A DNA stretch of 64,000 nt, from contig NZ_CP040889.1 in the NCBI RefSeq assembly GCF_006171285.1, forward strand, positions 3,782,001 to 3,846,000, read 5' to 3'. This DNA comes from Leclercia adecarboxylata. Its GTDB lineage: Bacteria; Pseudomonadota; Gammaproteobacteria; Enterobacterales; Enterobacteriaceae. Within the stretch, counting starts at the first letter, position 1, and each line of letters begins with the position of its first letter. A model generated the notes under the pieces. It was not told the origin of the DNA. It did not search any database and worked only from the letters and a program-made list of their open reading frames with translations. The translations under genes and the position numbers were made by a program. This document shows, piece after piece, positions 36,132-45,903 of the stretch.

Positions 36132-36691
36132 ATGAAAAATCACTTTCGCGTCGCCGCAGCCCTGATGGGCATTCTGGCTTCTGGTGCGGCATTTTCTAAC
36201 AATATAACCACCAACCCGGGCGCTGCCGCAGGTACGCAAAGCACCGGCGGCGTCGTTGAGTTCAGCGGTGAAATCGTCGACAACTCCTGCGATGTCACCA
36301 CCTCCAGCAAAGATGTGAAGGTGGATCTGGGGAAATGGAGCGCAAGCTATTTCACCGCAGCCAATGTCGAAACAACAAAAACCCCCTCAAAATTCAGATA
36401 GATAACTGCCCGACGTCGGTTAAGACGGTGGCGGTGCTGTTTGATGGTCAAAAAGATGCCGACGATGCCACGCTGCTGGCGGTAGCAGGCGGAGCGAAGG
36501 GCGTGGGCATTAAATTGTATAACGGCGGCGCATCCAGCTCGCAGGTCAACCTGGGGAGCGTGTCTGCCAGCGTTCCGGTGGCCTCCGGTAAAGCCACGGT
36601 GCCGTTTTTCGCTGACTACACCTCCACGGTGGCAACCGTCACCTCGGGTGCGGCCAACGGCGTTGCAAACTTCCTGATGGTTTACAACTGA
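36132..36691 (+). pseudogene. Major fimbrial subunit, frameshifted in a C tract
   Basis: The gene starts MKNHFRVAAALMGILASGAA with a signal peptide, then reads the FimA-type VVEFSGEIVDNSCDVTT block with the first disulfide Cys. Near 36380 a run of five C (AAACCCCCTC) shifts the frame and a stop follows at 36399-36401. Read with six C, the protein continues TPLKIQIDNCPTSVKTVAVL with the second Cys and ends NGVANFLMVYN, a normal donor-strand C-terminus, giving 186 residues. It is the first gene of a chaperone-usher operon. As given, no full pilin is made. The cause may be mutation, slippage-type phase variation or a homopolymer sequencing error. Confidence 0.88.
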
Positions 36692-36750
36692 TCCCCGCAT
36701 GAGCAGGCCCCGCGCCTGTTCATCTCTCTGACTTCGATGGTAATTGCACG

Positions 36751-37413
36751 ATGAAACAGCTTCTTGCCGCTGTGATGGCCTCTTTTTTCCTGTTCTGCGC
36801 CAGCGCGCAGGCCGGCATCGTTATGGGCGGAACCCGCGTTATTTATCAGGAAGGTAAACGCGAGGCCGCCATTACGGTGACCAATATGGATACCCACGTT
36901 CCGTACCTGGTGCAGTCGTGGGTGGAAAACCTGGCTGCGGACGATAAACGCCCGGTGCCTTTTGTGGTGACACCGCCGCTCTTTCGCCTCGATCCCGAGC
37001 AGGAGAACGTCCTGCGAATCGGCTTTACCGGCGGGGCGCTGCCCGGTGACCGGGAATCGGTTTTCTGGCTGTGCGTGAAAAATATCTCCCCGACGCAAAA
37101 AGGGGAGTCCAACAAGCTGCAGATCAACGTCAAATCCAAATTCAAGCTCTTCTGGCGACCGAAAGGGCTGGGCGACGCAAAAGAGGCCTGGCAGAAGCTG
37201 ACCTTTACCCGCAGCGGCAACCGGCTGGTGGCCCACAACCCGACGCCGTTTTACGTCTCATTTTACAGTCTGGCGGTTGGCGGAAAAGAGATCTTCGAGC
37301 CGGGGATGATCGCCCCGATGAGCAGCCAGACGTGGACGGTTAGCGGCACCGGGCAGGTGACGTGGCGCGCCATTAATGATTCGGGCGGTATCACTGACGC
37401 CGCGCAGCAGTAA
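36751..37413 (+). CDS. Periplasmic fimbrial chaperone (PapD family)
   Basis: The 220-residue protein has a signal peptide (MKQLLAAVMASFFLFCASAQ, cleavage near AQA/GIV) and two Ig-like domains. PapD-family features are visible: GGTRVIYQEGKREAAITVTN on the G1-A1 side, PFVVTPPLFRLDPEQENVLR with the usher/subunit-binding strand, and FRLDP before the flexible loop. It caps pilins and delivers them to the usher. It lies 59 bp after the pilin and 14 bp before the usher gene. Confidence 0.93.
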   Translation: MKQLLAAVMASFFLFCASAQAGIVMGGTRVIYQEGKREAAITVTNMDTHVPYLVQSWVENLAADDKRPVPFVVTPPLFRLDPEQENVLRIGFTGGALPGDRESVFWLCVKNISPTQKGESNKLQINVKSKFKLFWRPKGLGDAKEAWQKLTFTRSGNRLVAHNPTPFYVSFYSLAVGGKEIFEPGMIAPMSSQTWTVSGTGQVTWRAINDSGGITDAAQQ

Positions 37414-37427
37414 ACCGGGGAGCGAGG

Positions 37428-39956
37428 GTGAAAAAGCAGACATCACGCCGTCACCGCGCGCAGACGGCCTCGTCCGGCGGCGCGTTACTGCTGGCGACGG
37501 TTCCCACGGCGCTGTTTATGCTGTGCCGGCCCGGGCTGGTAAGGGCTGAGGATTATTTCGATCCGGCGGCGCTGGAGCTGAGCTCCCCGCAGCAAAAAAC
37601 CGCCGACCTGCACTATTTTGCCTCTGCGGGCGGGCAGCAGCCCGGGACGTATCCGGTCAGCATCTGGGTCAACGGTCAGCAGGTGAGCGAGGGCAACATC
37701 ACCTTTGTAGAAGAGAACGACAAACTGACGCCGGTACTGACGGCCCCGCAGCTGGCGGAATATGGCGTCAACGTCAGCGCGTTCTCGTCATTTGAACGGC
37801 TGCATGAAGGGGAGACCTTTACCCGCATCGGGGAATACATCCCGGATGCCAGCAGCGCGTTCGACTTCTCCACCCAGCGTCTCAATCTGAGCATTCCCCA
37901 GGCGGCGATGAACGTGCAGAGCCGTGGCTACGTCGATCCGGCGCGCTGGGATGAGGGGATTCCGGCCGCGTTTGTTGACTACACGCTCAGCGGATCGCAA
38001 ACCGGGCAGTCCACTCATGACGGGCGCGCCACCTTCCTGAGCCTGCGCAGCGGCGTAAACCTTGGCCCGTGGCGGTTACGCAATACCTCGTCCATGCAGT
38101 ATGACACCACCCGGCGCTGGAATTCGCTCAGCACCTGGCTGCAACGGGACGTTACGGCGCTGAAAAGCCAGCTGCGGATGGGGGATACTTACACCAGCGG
38201 CGACGTGTTCGACAGCGTGCAGTTTCGCGGCGTCCAACTGATGTCGAATGAGGAGATGCTCCCGGACAGCCAGCGCGGTTTTGCCCCGGTGATCCGAGGC
38301 GTGGCCCACAGCAACGCCAAAGTCACCGTCTCCCAGCACGGCTACGTGATCTACGAAACCTATGTCTCGCCCGGGGCGTTTGCCATCAAGGATCTCTACC
38401 CGACGGCGCAGAGCGGCGACCTTGAGGTGAAAGTGAAGGAGAGTGACGGGTCGGAACGCACCTTCACCCAGCCGTTTTCCTCCGTGCCGTTTATGCTGCG
38501 CGAGGGCCGGGTTAAATACAGCCTCAGCGCCGGGCGCTTTCATTCCGGTGAGGATGAGAGCCGCTCGCCAACCTTTATCCAGGGCACGCTGTTTTACGGC
38601 TTACCGGCCGCATTCACGCTCTATGGCGGCACGCAGCTTGCCGACGATTATCACGCCCTGGCCCTCGGGTTGGGGCATGGCTTGGGCGAGCTCGGATCTC
38701 TTGGCGCGGACCTGACGCTGGCAGGCACCGCCGCACCGTCCGGCAGGCGCTACAACGGCCATTCCCTGCGGGCGCAGTATCAGAAAAGTTTTGCCCGGGT
38801 GGGTACCACCTTCAGCCTCGCCAGCTATCGCTACTCCTCCAGCGGGTTTTACGACTTCAGCGAGGCGATGATGCTGGAGCGTCGCGACGGGCTGATTGAC
38901 AACAAACGCAGCCGGGAAGAAATAGCCATCAGCCAGACCCTCGGCGATGTGGGGAACCTGTCGTTTTCCGCCTGGTCCCAGGATTACTGGCACAGCCAGA
39001 GCAGCGACAAAACGCTCCATGCCGGGTTTTACAGCGCCTGGAAAGGTATCTCCTGGGGGCTCGGCTACTACTACACCCGATCCAGCAGCCACAACAATCC
39101 CGATCGCTCCTGGTCGTTCAACGTCAATATTCCGCTGGGCGGCGCGCTGGCCAGCAGTTCCGTCAGCTACACCACCTCGTCGGATAACCGCGGCTACACC
39201 TCGCACCAGGCGGCGATGTACGGCTCGGTGCCAGAGAACCCGAACCTTTATTACTCGGTGCAGCAGGGCTACGCCCGCCAGGGGCAGGGGAGTAACAGCG
39301 GCGCTTCCCTTGATTACCACGGCGGCTACGGTCAGGCGCAGCTCGGCTATCGACGCGACCGCGACAGCAGCCAGCTCACCTGGGGAGCCTCGGGCTCCAT
39401 CGTCGCGCACCCGCACGGCGTCACGCTGGGGCAAAATCTCGGCGACAGCTTTGCCATCGTGCGGGCACCGGGGGCCGCTAACGTGGCTGTCCAGAACGGC
39501 AGCAACGTCCACACCGACTGGCGAGGCTACGCGGTGGTGCCCACCCTGACGGCGTATCACAAGAACGTCATCACTCTCGATACCGAATCGATGACCAGCG
39601 ACACCGACGTCGAACAGTTCGGCGCAACGGTGATCCCCGGCGGTGGAGCGGTGGTCGAGGCCAACTACCAGACCCATATCGGCCATCGCGTGCTGTTCAC
39701 CCTGCATGACAAACAGGGCCCGGTGCCGTTTGGCGCCAGCGCGCAGCTGGCGGGTGATAATACCGCCGCCACCGGCATGGTCGCCGACGGTGGAACCGTC
39801 TATCTGAGCGGTATCCCGGATGACGGCACCCTGGAGGTGAGCTGGGATGACGACGGGGTGGCCCACCGGTGCACGCTGCCGTTCCACATTGCTGGCGGCC
39901 AGCAGGACGCGGTGAAGCGTATCTATGCCGCCTGTTTATCTCCCGGAGGAAATTAA
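37428..39956 (+). CDS. Fimbrial outer membrane usher
   Basis: The 842-residue protein forms the outer-membrane pore that polymerises pilins. The GTG start has GGGAGCGAGG in front. It shows an unusually long basic leader before the hydrophobic core (LLLATVPTALFMLC), the N-terminal chaperone-binding domain (EDYFDPAALELSS), the 24-strand barrel, the plug region (GVAHSNAKVTVSQHGYVIYE) and C-terminal domains (GAVVEANYQTHIGHRVLFTL, PFGASAQ). The gene is GC-rich. Its stop is two bases before the adhesin start, implying coupled translation. Confidence 0.94.
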   Translation: MKKQTSRRHRAQTASSGGALLLATVPTALFMLCRPGLVRAEDYFDPAALELSSPQQKTADLHYFASAGGQQPGTYPVSIWVNGQQVSEGNITFVEENDKLTPVLTAPQLAEYGVNVSAFSSFERLHEGETFTRIGEYIPDASSAFDFSTQRLNLSIPQAAMNVQSRGYVDPARWDEGIPAAFVDYTLSGSQTGQSTHDGRATFLSLRSGVNLGPWRLRNTSSMQYDTTRRWNSLSTWLQRDVTALKSQLRMGDTYTSGDVFDSVQFRGVQLMSNEEMLPDSQRGFAPVIRGVAHSNAKVTVSQHGYVIYETYVSPGAFAIKDLYPTAQSGDLEVKVKESDGSERTFTQPFSSVPFMLREGRVKYSLSAGRFHSGEDESRSPTFIQGTLFYGLPAAFTLYGGTQLADDYHALALGLGHGLGELGSLGADLTLAGTAAPSGRRYNGHSLRAQYQKSFARVGTTFSLASYRYSSSGFYDFSEAMMLERRDGLIDNKRSREEIAISQTLGDVGNLSFSAWSQDYWHSQSSDKTLHAGFYSAWKGISWGLGYYYTRSSSHNNPDRSWSFNVNIPLGGALASSSVSYTTSSDNRGYTSHQAAMYGSVPENPNLYYSVQQGYARQGQGSNSGASLDYHGGYGQAQLGYRRDRDSSQLTWGASGSIVAHPHGVTLGQNLGDSFAIVRAPGAANVAVQNGSNVHTDWRGYAVVPTLTAYHKNVITLDTESMTSDTDVEQFGATVIPGGGAVVEANYQTHIGHRVLFTLHDKQGPVPFGASAQLAGDNTAATGMVADGGTVYLSGIPDDGTLEVSWDDDGVAHRCTLPFHIAGGQQDAVKRIYAACLSPGGN

Positions 39957-39958
39957 TC

Positions 39959-41023
39959 ATGCGCTTAATGTATTTACTTCTGATAGTGGCCGGGCTGTTC
40001 AGCCCCGGCGTGTGGGCGGCAGCCTGCAACGGCGACACCGGGCAGATGACCATTAACTTTCAGAACATCAAATATCTGCCTTCGCTGCGTAATAACACCC
40101 AGATGACCAGCATCATGGCCGACAGCGGCAGCGGGTTTCGCTTCACCTGCGACCAGCAGGCCCAGCAGGCGAGTGCGTTAAGCGTCCACTATGCCCAGAC
40201 GCGCACCGGGAATGAGACCTTTATCAACGGGCGGATGGTGTTTGCGTCGGCCATTCCCGGCATCGGTTACGCGCTGGGCTTCCAGTGTGACGGCGGGCCA
40301 GTTCACTACCTGGACGGCTCCGGCGTGCATGATGAAGAAGTCTGTAGCAGCAGCGAAAATCATGCCCTGCTGAATCAGGAGCATATCGTGGTGAAAGCGT
40401 TCATCACCTTCTATAAAACCGGCGACGTCAGCCTGACCAGCGGCAACCACACCAACGCGCAGCCCCTGGGGAACGTCGGCAAACTGTATGTCGGGATCCC
40501 GGGGTCAGGCACTACCGGCACCCCCATCAGCGCCGATCTGACAGCGATGAACGTGGATATCGGCTCGGCGGGCAGTTGCAACGTGACCACCCCGAGCATT
40601 TTTGTCGATCTGGGCAAGGTGAACCGCGCCGACTTTAAAGGGGTGGGGCAAACGGCGGGGACGGCAAAAACGTTTACCATTCCGGTCTATTGTTCCCAGC
40701 CCGCGACGATCAAAATTGGCTTTTTCGGCACGCCTGCCGACACCGGTGTCACCGATACCCTGGCCATCACGCAAAGCCCAACAAGCGCCAGCGGCGTAGG
40801 GGTCAAGCTGAGCTACGGCAATAATGGTTCCGGTGCGCCGTCGGCAGGCAGCAGCCTGCACATCAACGAAGCCGGAAACCTGCCGGGGCTGGGACAGGTG
40901 ACCGCGACGGACGCGGCCAACGCTCAGCCTTTCCACTTCGTTGCCCAACTGGTGCAGACGGAGCCGACCGTGACGGCGGGCTGGGCAAACACCACCGCCA
41001 CCTTTGCGCTGGAGTATAACTAG
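39959..41023 (+). CDS. Two-domain fimbrial tip adhesin
   Basis: The 354-residue protein has a signal peptide (MRLMYLLLIVAGLFSPGVWA) and two parts. The N-terminal part, about residues 25-190, is a putative receptor-binding domain with Cys pairs. The C-terminal pilin domain starts near DIGSAGSCNVTTPSIFVDLG and ends TTATFALEYN, with a donor-strand-acceptor pattern. The ATG follows CGGAGGAAATTAATC. It is the last gene of the fimbrial operon; a terminator follows. The bound receptor is unknown. Confidence 0.9.
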   Translation: MRLMYLLLIVAGLFSPGVWAAACNGDTGQMTINFQNIKYLPSLRNNTQMTSIMADSGSGFRFTCDQQAQQASALSVHYAQTRTGNETFINGRMVFASAIPGIGYALGFQCDGGPVHYLDGSGVHDEEVCSSSENHALLNQEHIVVKAFITFYKTGDVSLTSGNHTNAQPLGNVGKLYVGIPGSGTTGTPISADLTAMNVDIGSAGSCNVTTPSIFVDLGKVNRADFKGVGQTAGTAKTFTIPVYCSQPATIKIGFFGTPADTGVTDTLAITQSPTSASGVGVKLSYGNNGSGAPSAGSSLHINEAGNLPGLGQVTATDAANAQPFHFVAQLVQTEPTVTAGWANTTATFALEYN

Positions 41024-41033
41024 CCCTGTGAGC

Positions 41034-41060
41034 ACGGGCGTCGGTTCGCGCGCCCGTTTT
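41034..41060 (+). terminator. Terminator of the fimbrial operon
   Basis: The stem ACGGGCG/CGCCCGT with a 10-nt loop is followed by TTT, 10 bp after the adhesin stop. It separates the fimbrial operon from the beta-lactamase. Confidence 0.75.
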
Positions 41061-41086
41061 ACATCTCCCCGTCAGGTCTGCAAAAT
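41058..41086 (+). promoter_or_regulatory. Putative promoter of the beta-lactamase
   Basis: TTTACA and CAAAAT hexamers are 17 bp apart, 33 bp before the start codon. The -10 is weak, which would give low constitutive expression. The -35 overlaps the T run of the preceding terminator, loosely like the E. coli ampC arrangement. No LysR-type AmpR site or ampR gene is seen. Confidence 0.4.
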
Positions 41087-41088
41087 AG

Positions 41089-42261
<1,173 letters not shown>

Positions 42262-42301
42262 CACAGGTCTGTTTTCCCGGCCCTGTGCCGGGAAAATATC
42301 A

Positions 42302-42433
42302 TCACGGATGATCCTGAACGCCTTCCACCGTAGTCCCTCTCACCACCAGCTTCACCGGCAACAAAATGGTCGTTTCGTCGCTCTCCTGCATCACCAGTTC
42401 AAAGGTCTTGCGTGCGAGCTGCTGCTTATCCAC
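42302..42433 (-). pseudogene. C-terminal remnant of a LacI-family regulator
   Basis: Read on the minus strand, 43 codons encode VDKQQLARKTFELVMQESDE followed by TTILLPVKLVVRGTT and a short tail, the characteristic C-terminus of LacI/GalR-family repressors (helix plus LPVxLVVRxTT). An in-frame TAG precedes the GTG and a REP element takes over at once, so the DNA-binding and sugar-binding domains are missing. It is a decayed gene end left between ampC and the M24 gene. Confidence 0.85.
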
Positions 42434-42437
42434 CTAT

Positions 42438-42513
42438 TCCCGGCTGGCGCTGCGCTTACCCGGCCTGGGAAACTTGTCCCTTGTAGGCCCGCGCAAGCCC
42501 AGCGCCGCCGGGC
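42438..42513. repeat. REP/BIME element at the LacI remnant breakpoint
   Basis: Two inverted REP-type units (CCCGGCTGGCGCTGCGCTTA and GCCCAGCGCCGCCGGGC) lie immediately beside the truncated LacI end and 11 bp before the M24 gene stop. The repeat coincides with the truncation point. Confidence 0.82.
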
Positions 42514-42524
42514 AAAAAACCGGC

Positions 42525-43895
42525 TCAGCAGGTAAACGCCTGCTCCTTCGCCAGCAGGAACGGTCGCAGATATGCCACGGTATTCGATAGCGGGATCACC
42601 TCGTCCGCCAGCCTGATATTTAATACGTCACGAATGTACGCCTTACGGGTGACGATCCGCGACCACAGGTCCGGGTATGCCGCCTGGATCTTCTCCTGCA
42701 AATCCTCGTCCGCCAGAGCGATGCTCTCCTCGGCGCTCACCCCGGTATAACCCGGCACGGAGGGGATAATATCGATCTGCAGGATCATCCCGCTCTTCAG
42801 CGTCTCGGCAGAGCCGGGGTAAATGGGCGAAGACATCCACTCTTCATCGGCGCTGAGGTGGCCCGGATTCAGATGCCAGCCATACTGCGCTTTATTAAGC
42901 ACCTGCTCGATATGGGCGTACATCTCACCGCCCGGCATTCCGGTATGGATAGTTTCAAGCCAGCTGGCGACGGCGGCAAAGTAGGGTTTCGCTACCCGAT
43001 CCAGATAATCGTTCTGACCCTCCGGCAACTCGCCCTCGTCGGCAATCACAAACCCGGTCCGGCTGGAAAGCCCGCCCTTAAACCCGGTGGTCATCGACAG
43101 CGGCTGACCGCGCTCCAGCTTTTTATAGGTGGGATAAAAGTTCGCCTTCTCAAAGCGCTGCCCGGCGGCGGCGATGGTGACCACGGTCTGATACTGGCCC
43201 TCTGCCGCCAGCAGCGCCCCCAGCTCAGTCTCGCGGATGCCCGGCACCACCGCGTCCATAGCTTTCAGCATGCAGGTTGAGGCCAGATTCGCGCCGTATT
43301 CATAGTGCGCAATTTCGTTCGCGTTGTTGGTGATACGCGCCCCGTTATCACCGCCGATAAACAGGTGTGTGGCGTTTTCAAGCGTTGCCGGGGTGCTGTT
43401 TTTCAGCGCCTCGACGATAAACCAGGGCAGATCGAAAAGCTGCTTATTATCCGTCCCGGACGCGGTAAACATCTTCCAGCCCACCACCCCGATTCGGCCA
43501 TACGCGCTCAGGCCCGCTTCGCCAAACAGCCTCTCCAGCGAGGCCTCATTTTCCATCGGCTGGTTGGGCAGCGAGAAAAACGGGCAGTGTTTGAGCGCAA
43601 CCGGAATGCGGGAATGCTTCGCCATCTTCAGGTTCTCATTGCCCAGAATCACCGTCGCCGCACCTGTTTTATCCAGGATCAACAGCCCCTCCTCGAAGCG
43701 CGGCACAAACCCGGTCAGGTACTCAAAGTTGCTTCCGTGCTCCTTATCGGCATAGATCACCAGGGCGTCATAGCCCGCCTCGTTGATGCGGGTCAGTACC
43801 CTGTTTTTACGCTCAAGCAGGGTGGCATCGGTGAGCAACACCGGGGCTACGTCGGGGAAGGTGCGCGGAGCAGGAACGGTCTGCAGCTGGATCAT
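42525..43895 (-). CDS. M24 (aminopeptidase P-like) protein with altered metal site
   Basis: The 456-residue protein has a creatinase-N-like domain (residues 1-170, LVIYADKEHGSNFEYLTGF) and a pita-bread domain of the M24 type. The His region (HLNPGHLSADEEW) and two late acidic blocks (ILQIDIIPSV, GVSAEESIAL) are visible. Where active aminopeptidases carry the two metal-binding Asp residues (DAG and SDxTR), this protein reads SMTTGFKGGLSSRTGF, so both Asp appear replaced. It may be non-catalytic or use a different chemistry, and 'Xaa-Pro aminopeptidase' would be an unsafe label. It is transcribed away from the DUF1272 gene region on the same strand. Confidence 0.8.
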   Translation of the reverse strand: MIQLQTVPAPRTFPDVAPVLLTDATLLERKNRVLTRINEAGYDALVIYADKEHGSNFEYLTGFVPRFEEGLLILDKTGAATVILGNENLKMAKHSRIPVALKHCPFFSLPNQPMENEASLERLFGEAGLSAYGRIGVVGWKMFTASGTDNKQLFDLPWFIVEALKNSTPATLENATHLFIGGDNGARITNNANEIAHYEYGANLASTCMLKAMDAVVPGIRETELGALLAAEGQYQTVVTIAAAGQRFEKANFYPTYKKLERGQPLSMTTGFKGGLSSRTGFVIADEGELPEGQNDYLDRVAKPYFAAVASWLETIHTGMPGGEMYAHIEQVLNKAQYGWHLNPGHLSADEEWMSSPIYPGSAETLKSGMILQIDIIPSVPGYTGVSAEESIALADEDLQEKIQAAYPDLWSRIVTRKAYIRDVLNIRLADEVIPLSNTVAYLRPFLLAKEQAFTC

Positions 43896-43920
43896 TATTT
43901 ACCTCGTTAAGGCATGGGAG

Positions 43921-44166
43921 TCAGGATCGTTTTTGCGTATGCACCCGCACGGTGGAGGCAGGCGCGTTCACCAGCTTCGTCGCCGGACGCACCGGACGGC
44001 GCACCAGTTCGCCCTGGCAGTTGGGGCAGCGGTGGTTGAGATGGGTGTTGGCGCAGGCGGCGCAGAAGGTGCATTCAAAGGAGCAGATCCGGGCGTCCAG
44101 GTCATCAGGGTGCAGATCACGGTCACACCATTCGCAGTTCGGGCGAAGCTCGAGCATGGTTTTCAT
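43921..44166 (-). CDS. DUF1272 small zinc-ribbon-like protein
   Basis: The 81-residue protein begins MKTMLELRPNCEWCDRDLHP. It has four Cys pairs or clusters (CEWC, CSFEC, CAAC, CPNC), typical of DUF1272 and suggesting zinc binding. The C-terminal 25 residues are basic and probably disordered. Function is unknown. It lies 25 bp upstream of the M24 gene on the same strand and may be co-transcribed. Confidence 0.85.
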   Translation of the reverse strand: MKTMLELRPNCEWCDRDLHPDDLDARICSFECTFCAACANTHLNHRCPNCQGELVRRPVRPATKLVNAPASTVRVHTQKRS

Positions 44167-44267
44167 CCTGTTCAGTGAGTTGCGTCCTCTTCACTATGAC
44201 AGAGAGTAAAAAAAACCGCGACACCCCGATCTTCGGGCGTCGCAGGGACATTTCAAATGGACCACAA

Positions 44268-44849
44268 TCACGCTGAGCTCTTTTTAACCAGCAGTTGCAG
44301 CTTCCTGAAATCGTCCGGAGTATCGATATCAAAAATGATTTCCGGGCGTTCAAGAGACACGCTGTGATGTTTACCCTGCATTAGCGCCTGGCGCATAGTG
44401 CGGATATCCGGCCGGGCAATGGCCTGGAGCAGGCTGTTTTTATCAACCAGAACAGGGTGACCCGGCGTGCCCTGATAGTGCGGCAGGAGCGCCCCCTCGG
44501 CACGTAACGCCCACAGCTCACGGTAAACATCCCCGTGCAGGCAGGGTAGATCGCCTGTGGTGATAAAGCAGTACTCCGTCTTTACCGCCCGGGCACCGGC
44601 AATAACCGAACCCAACATCCCTTTTTCATAATCGGGATTATGAACCAGCGTCACACTTTCCTGATGGCGATACCGGGCCTGCAACGCTTCTGCGCGATAA
44701 CCGGTGACAAGGATGATTCGGGAGCAAAATTGCAGTGCGTTTTCAATGCTTGCATCGAGAATCGTCCCATCCCGTAAGGGCAGCATTATTTTCCACTTCC
44801 CCATCCGGGAGGAGAGTCCTGCGGCGGTAATAATACAGTCGACCGACAT
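44268..44849 (-). CDS. mocA: Molybdenum cofactor cytidylyltransferase-like protein MocA
   Basis: The 193-residue nucleotidyltransferase has the MobA/MocA signature TAAGLSSRMGKWKIMLPLRD near the N-terminus, the TTGDLPC metal motif, the PGHPVLV motif and IDTPDDF. It resembles E. coli MocA (YgfJ, 192 residues), which makes Mo-molybdopterin cytosine dinucleotide for xanthine-dehydrogenase-type enzymes. No such enzyme is in the window. Whether this is the only mocA of the genome or a paralogue cannot be told here. Confidence 0.85.
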   Translation of the reverse strand: MSVDCIITAAGLSSRMGKWKIMLPLRDGTILDASIENALQFCSRIILVTGYRAEALQARYRHQESVTLVHNPDYEKGMLGSVIAGARAVKTEYCFITTGDLPCLHGDVYRELWALRAEGALLPHYQGTPGHPVLVDKNSLLQAIARPDIRTMRQALMQGKHHSVSLERPEIIFDIDTPDDFRKLQLLVKKSSA

Positions 44850-44901
44850 TGTTTATCCCGTTGTGAAGATGAGAGGGGAAATAAAAAATATACCGCAAAT
44901 T

Positions 44902-45696
44902 TCAGCGCGTCAGATAGCGCGGCGCCGGTTCGCCGGTCCGGGCGCTGGCAAACAGCGCCAGCCTCGCCTCTTCATAGCGCGTCCACAGCGCTTCATCGTG
45001 CATCGGCGGAATGGTAATCAGCTCACCCTGATCGAGCCCCGCCAGCGCCGCATCCACCATGTTGTCGGTGGTCATCACCGACCCGGCGGGCAGATCGTCG
45101 GCGGTGATGCCGGACAGCTCCCAGATCTCCGTGGCCGTTGCCGCCGGTAATACCGCCTGAATGCGCACCTTGCTGTCGGCAAACTCCTCCTGCAATCCAC
45201 GGGTAAAGTTCAGCACCCAGGCTTTGGTGGCGCTGTAGAGCGCGCTGCCCGCCCGGGCGTGGATCGACAGTACCGAGGCGATGTTAATCAGCGTGCCGCG
45301 ATTATTTTGCGCCAGTCGCGGCAGCAGAGCATACGTGAGGCGCATCAGGGCGGTGGTGTTGAGCATGTTGATCGCCTGATGTTGCGCCACGTCGCCCGCG
45401 AGGAAAGGGGCCATCTGGGCGGTACCGGCATTGTTGATCAGGGTGTCGATAGCGGTATTGCTGCGCAGGAGCTCTTCCACGGCGCGGATCCCGGTTTCAT
45501 CGGTAAGATCCGCCGTCAGGGTGGCGACCTTCACCCCATAACGTTGCTCAAGCTGTTCCGCCAGCGCCAGCAGGCGCGCTTCCCGGCGGGCGACCAGCAC
45601 CAGATCGTAGCCGCGCGCGGCGAGACGGTCGGCGTAGACCGCGCCGATCCCGGATGATGCACCTGTGATTAAAGCGGTGGAACGTTGCGTAGTCAT
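44902..45696 (-). CDS. SDR-family oxidoreductase
   Basis: This 264-residue short-chain dehydrogenase has the NAD(P) loop TALITGASSGIGAVYADRLA, NNAG in LINNAGTAQM, the catalytic Ser region INIASVLSIH and YSATKAW with Tyr/Lys. The start at 45696 is ATG ACT ACG CAA; 21 upstream codons are rejected because no homologous extension is seen. The substrate is unknown. It is divergent from the EamA gene across 207 bp containing an inverted repeat over a TATAAT box. Similar SDRs often sit beside an HxlR regulator. Confidence 0.9.
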   Translation of the reverse strand: MTTQRSTALITGASSGIGAVYADRLAARGYDLVLVARREARLLALAEQLEQRYGVKVATLTADLTDETGIRAVEELLRSNTAIDTLINNAGTAQMAPFLAGDVAQHQAINMLNTTALMRLTYALLPRLAQNNRGTLINIASVLSIHARAGSALYSATKAWVLNFTRGLQEEFADSKVRIQAVLPAATATEIWELSGITADDLPAGSVMTTDNMVDAALAGLDQGELITIPPMHDEALWTRYEEARLALFASARTGEPAPRYLTR

Positions 45697-45760
45697 CGTA
45701 ATACCTCTGGGTTGTAAGATATGTGGTTTCAAAATAAAACTAAATAAAGGGTGGGGCATT

Positions 45761-45779
45761 TGGTTTTATAATGCAACCA
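45761..45779. promoter_or_regulatory. Inverted repeat over a -10 box between SDR and EamA genes
   Basis: TGGTT and AACCA arms are nine bases apart and enclose a perfect TATAAT at 45767-45772. This is the geometry of an operator covering a promoter. The 13-mer TTGGTTTTATAAT also occurs on the minus strand in front of the hxlR-type gene at 59.77 kb. Confidence 0.4.
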
Positions 45780-45903
45780 TTGTGCGGGGTTTTTTTGATC
45801 TTTGCGGTGGAGAAGTGAAACAGTCATCCGTGCGATTTTGCATTACAGTAAAGACAAAGAACTAAACGCCAGCCGGGTGCTGGCGATCCTCGTCAGGAAG
45901 CAT

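Noticed and set aside
38601..39887. 428-codon open frame on the minus strand
   Set aside because: Antisense to the GC-rich usher gene, with no recognisable domain or start signal.
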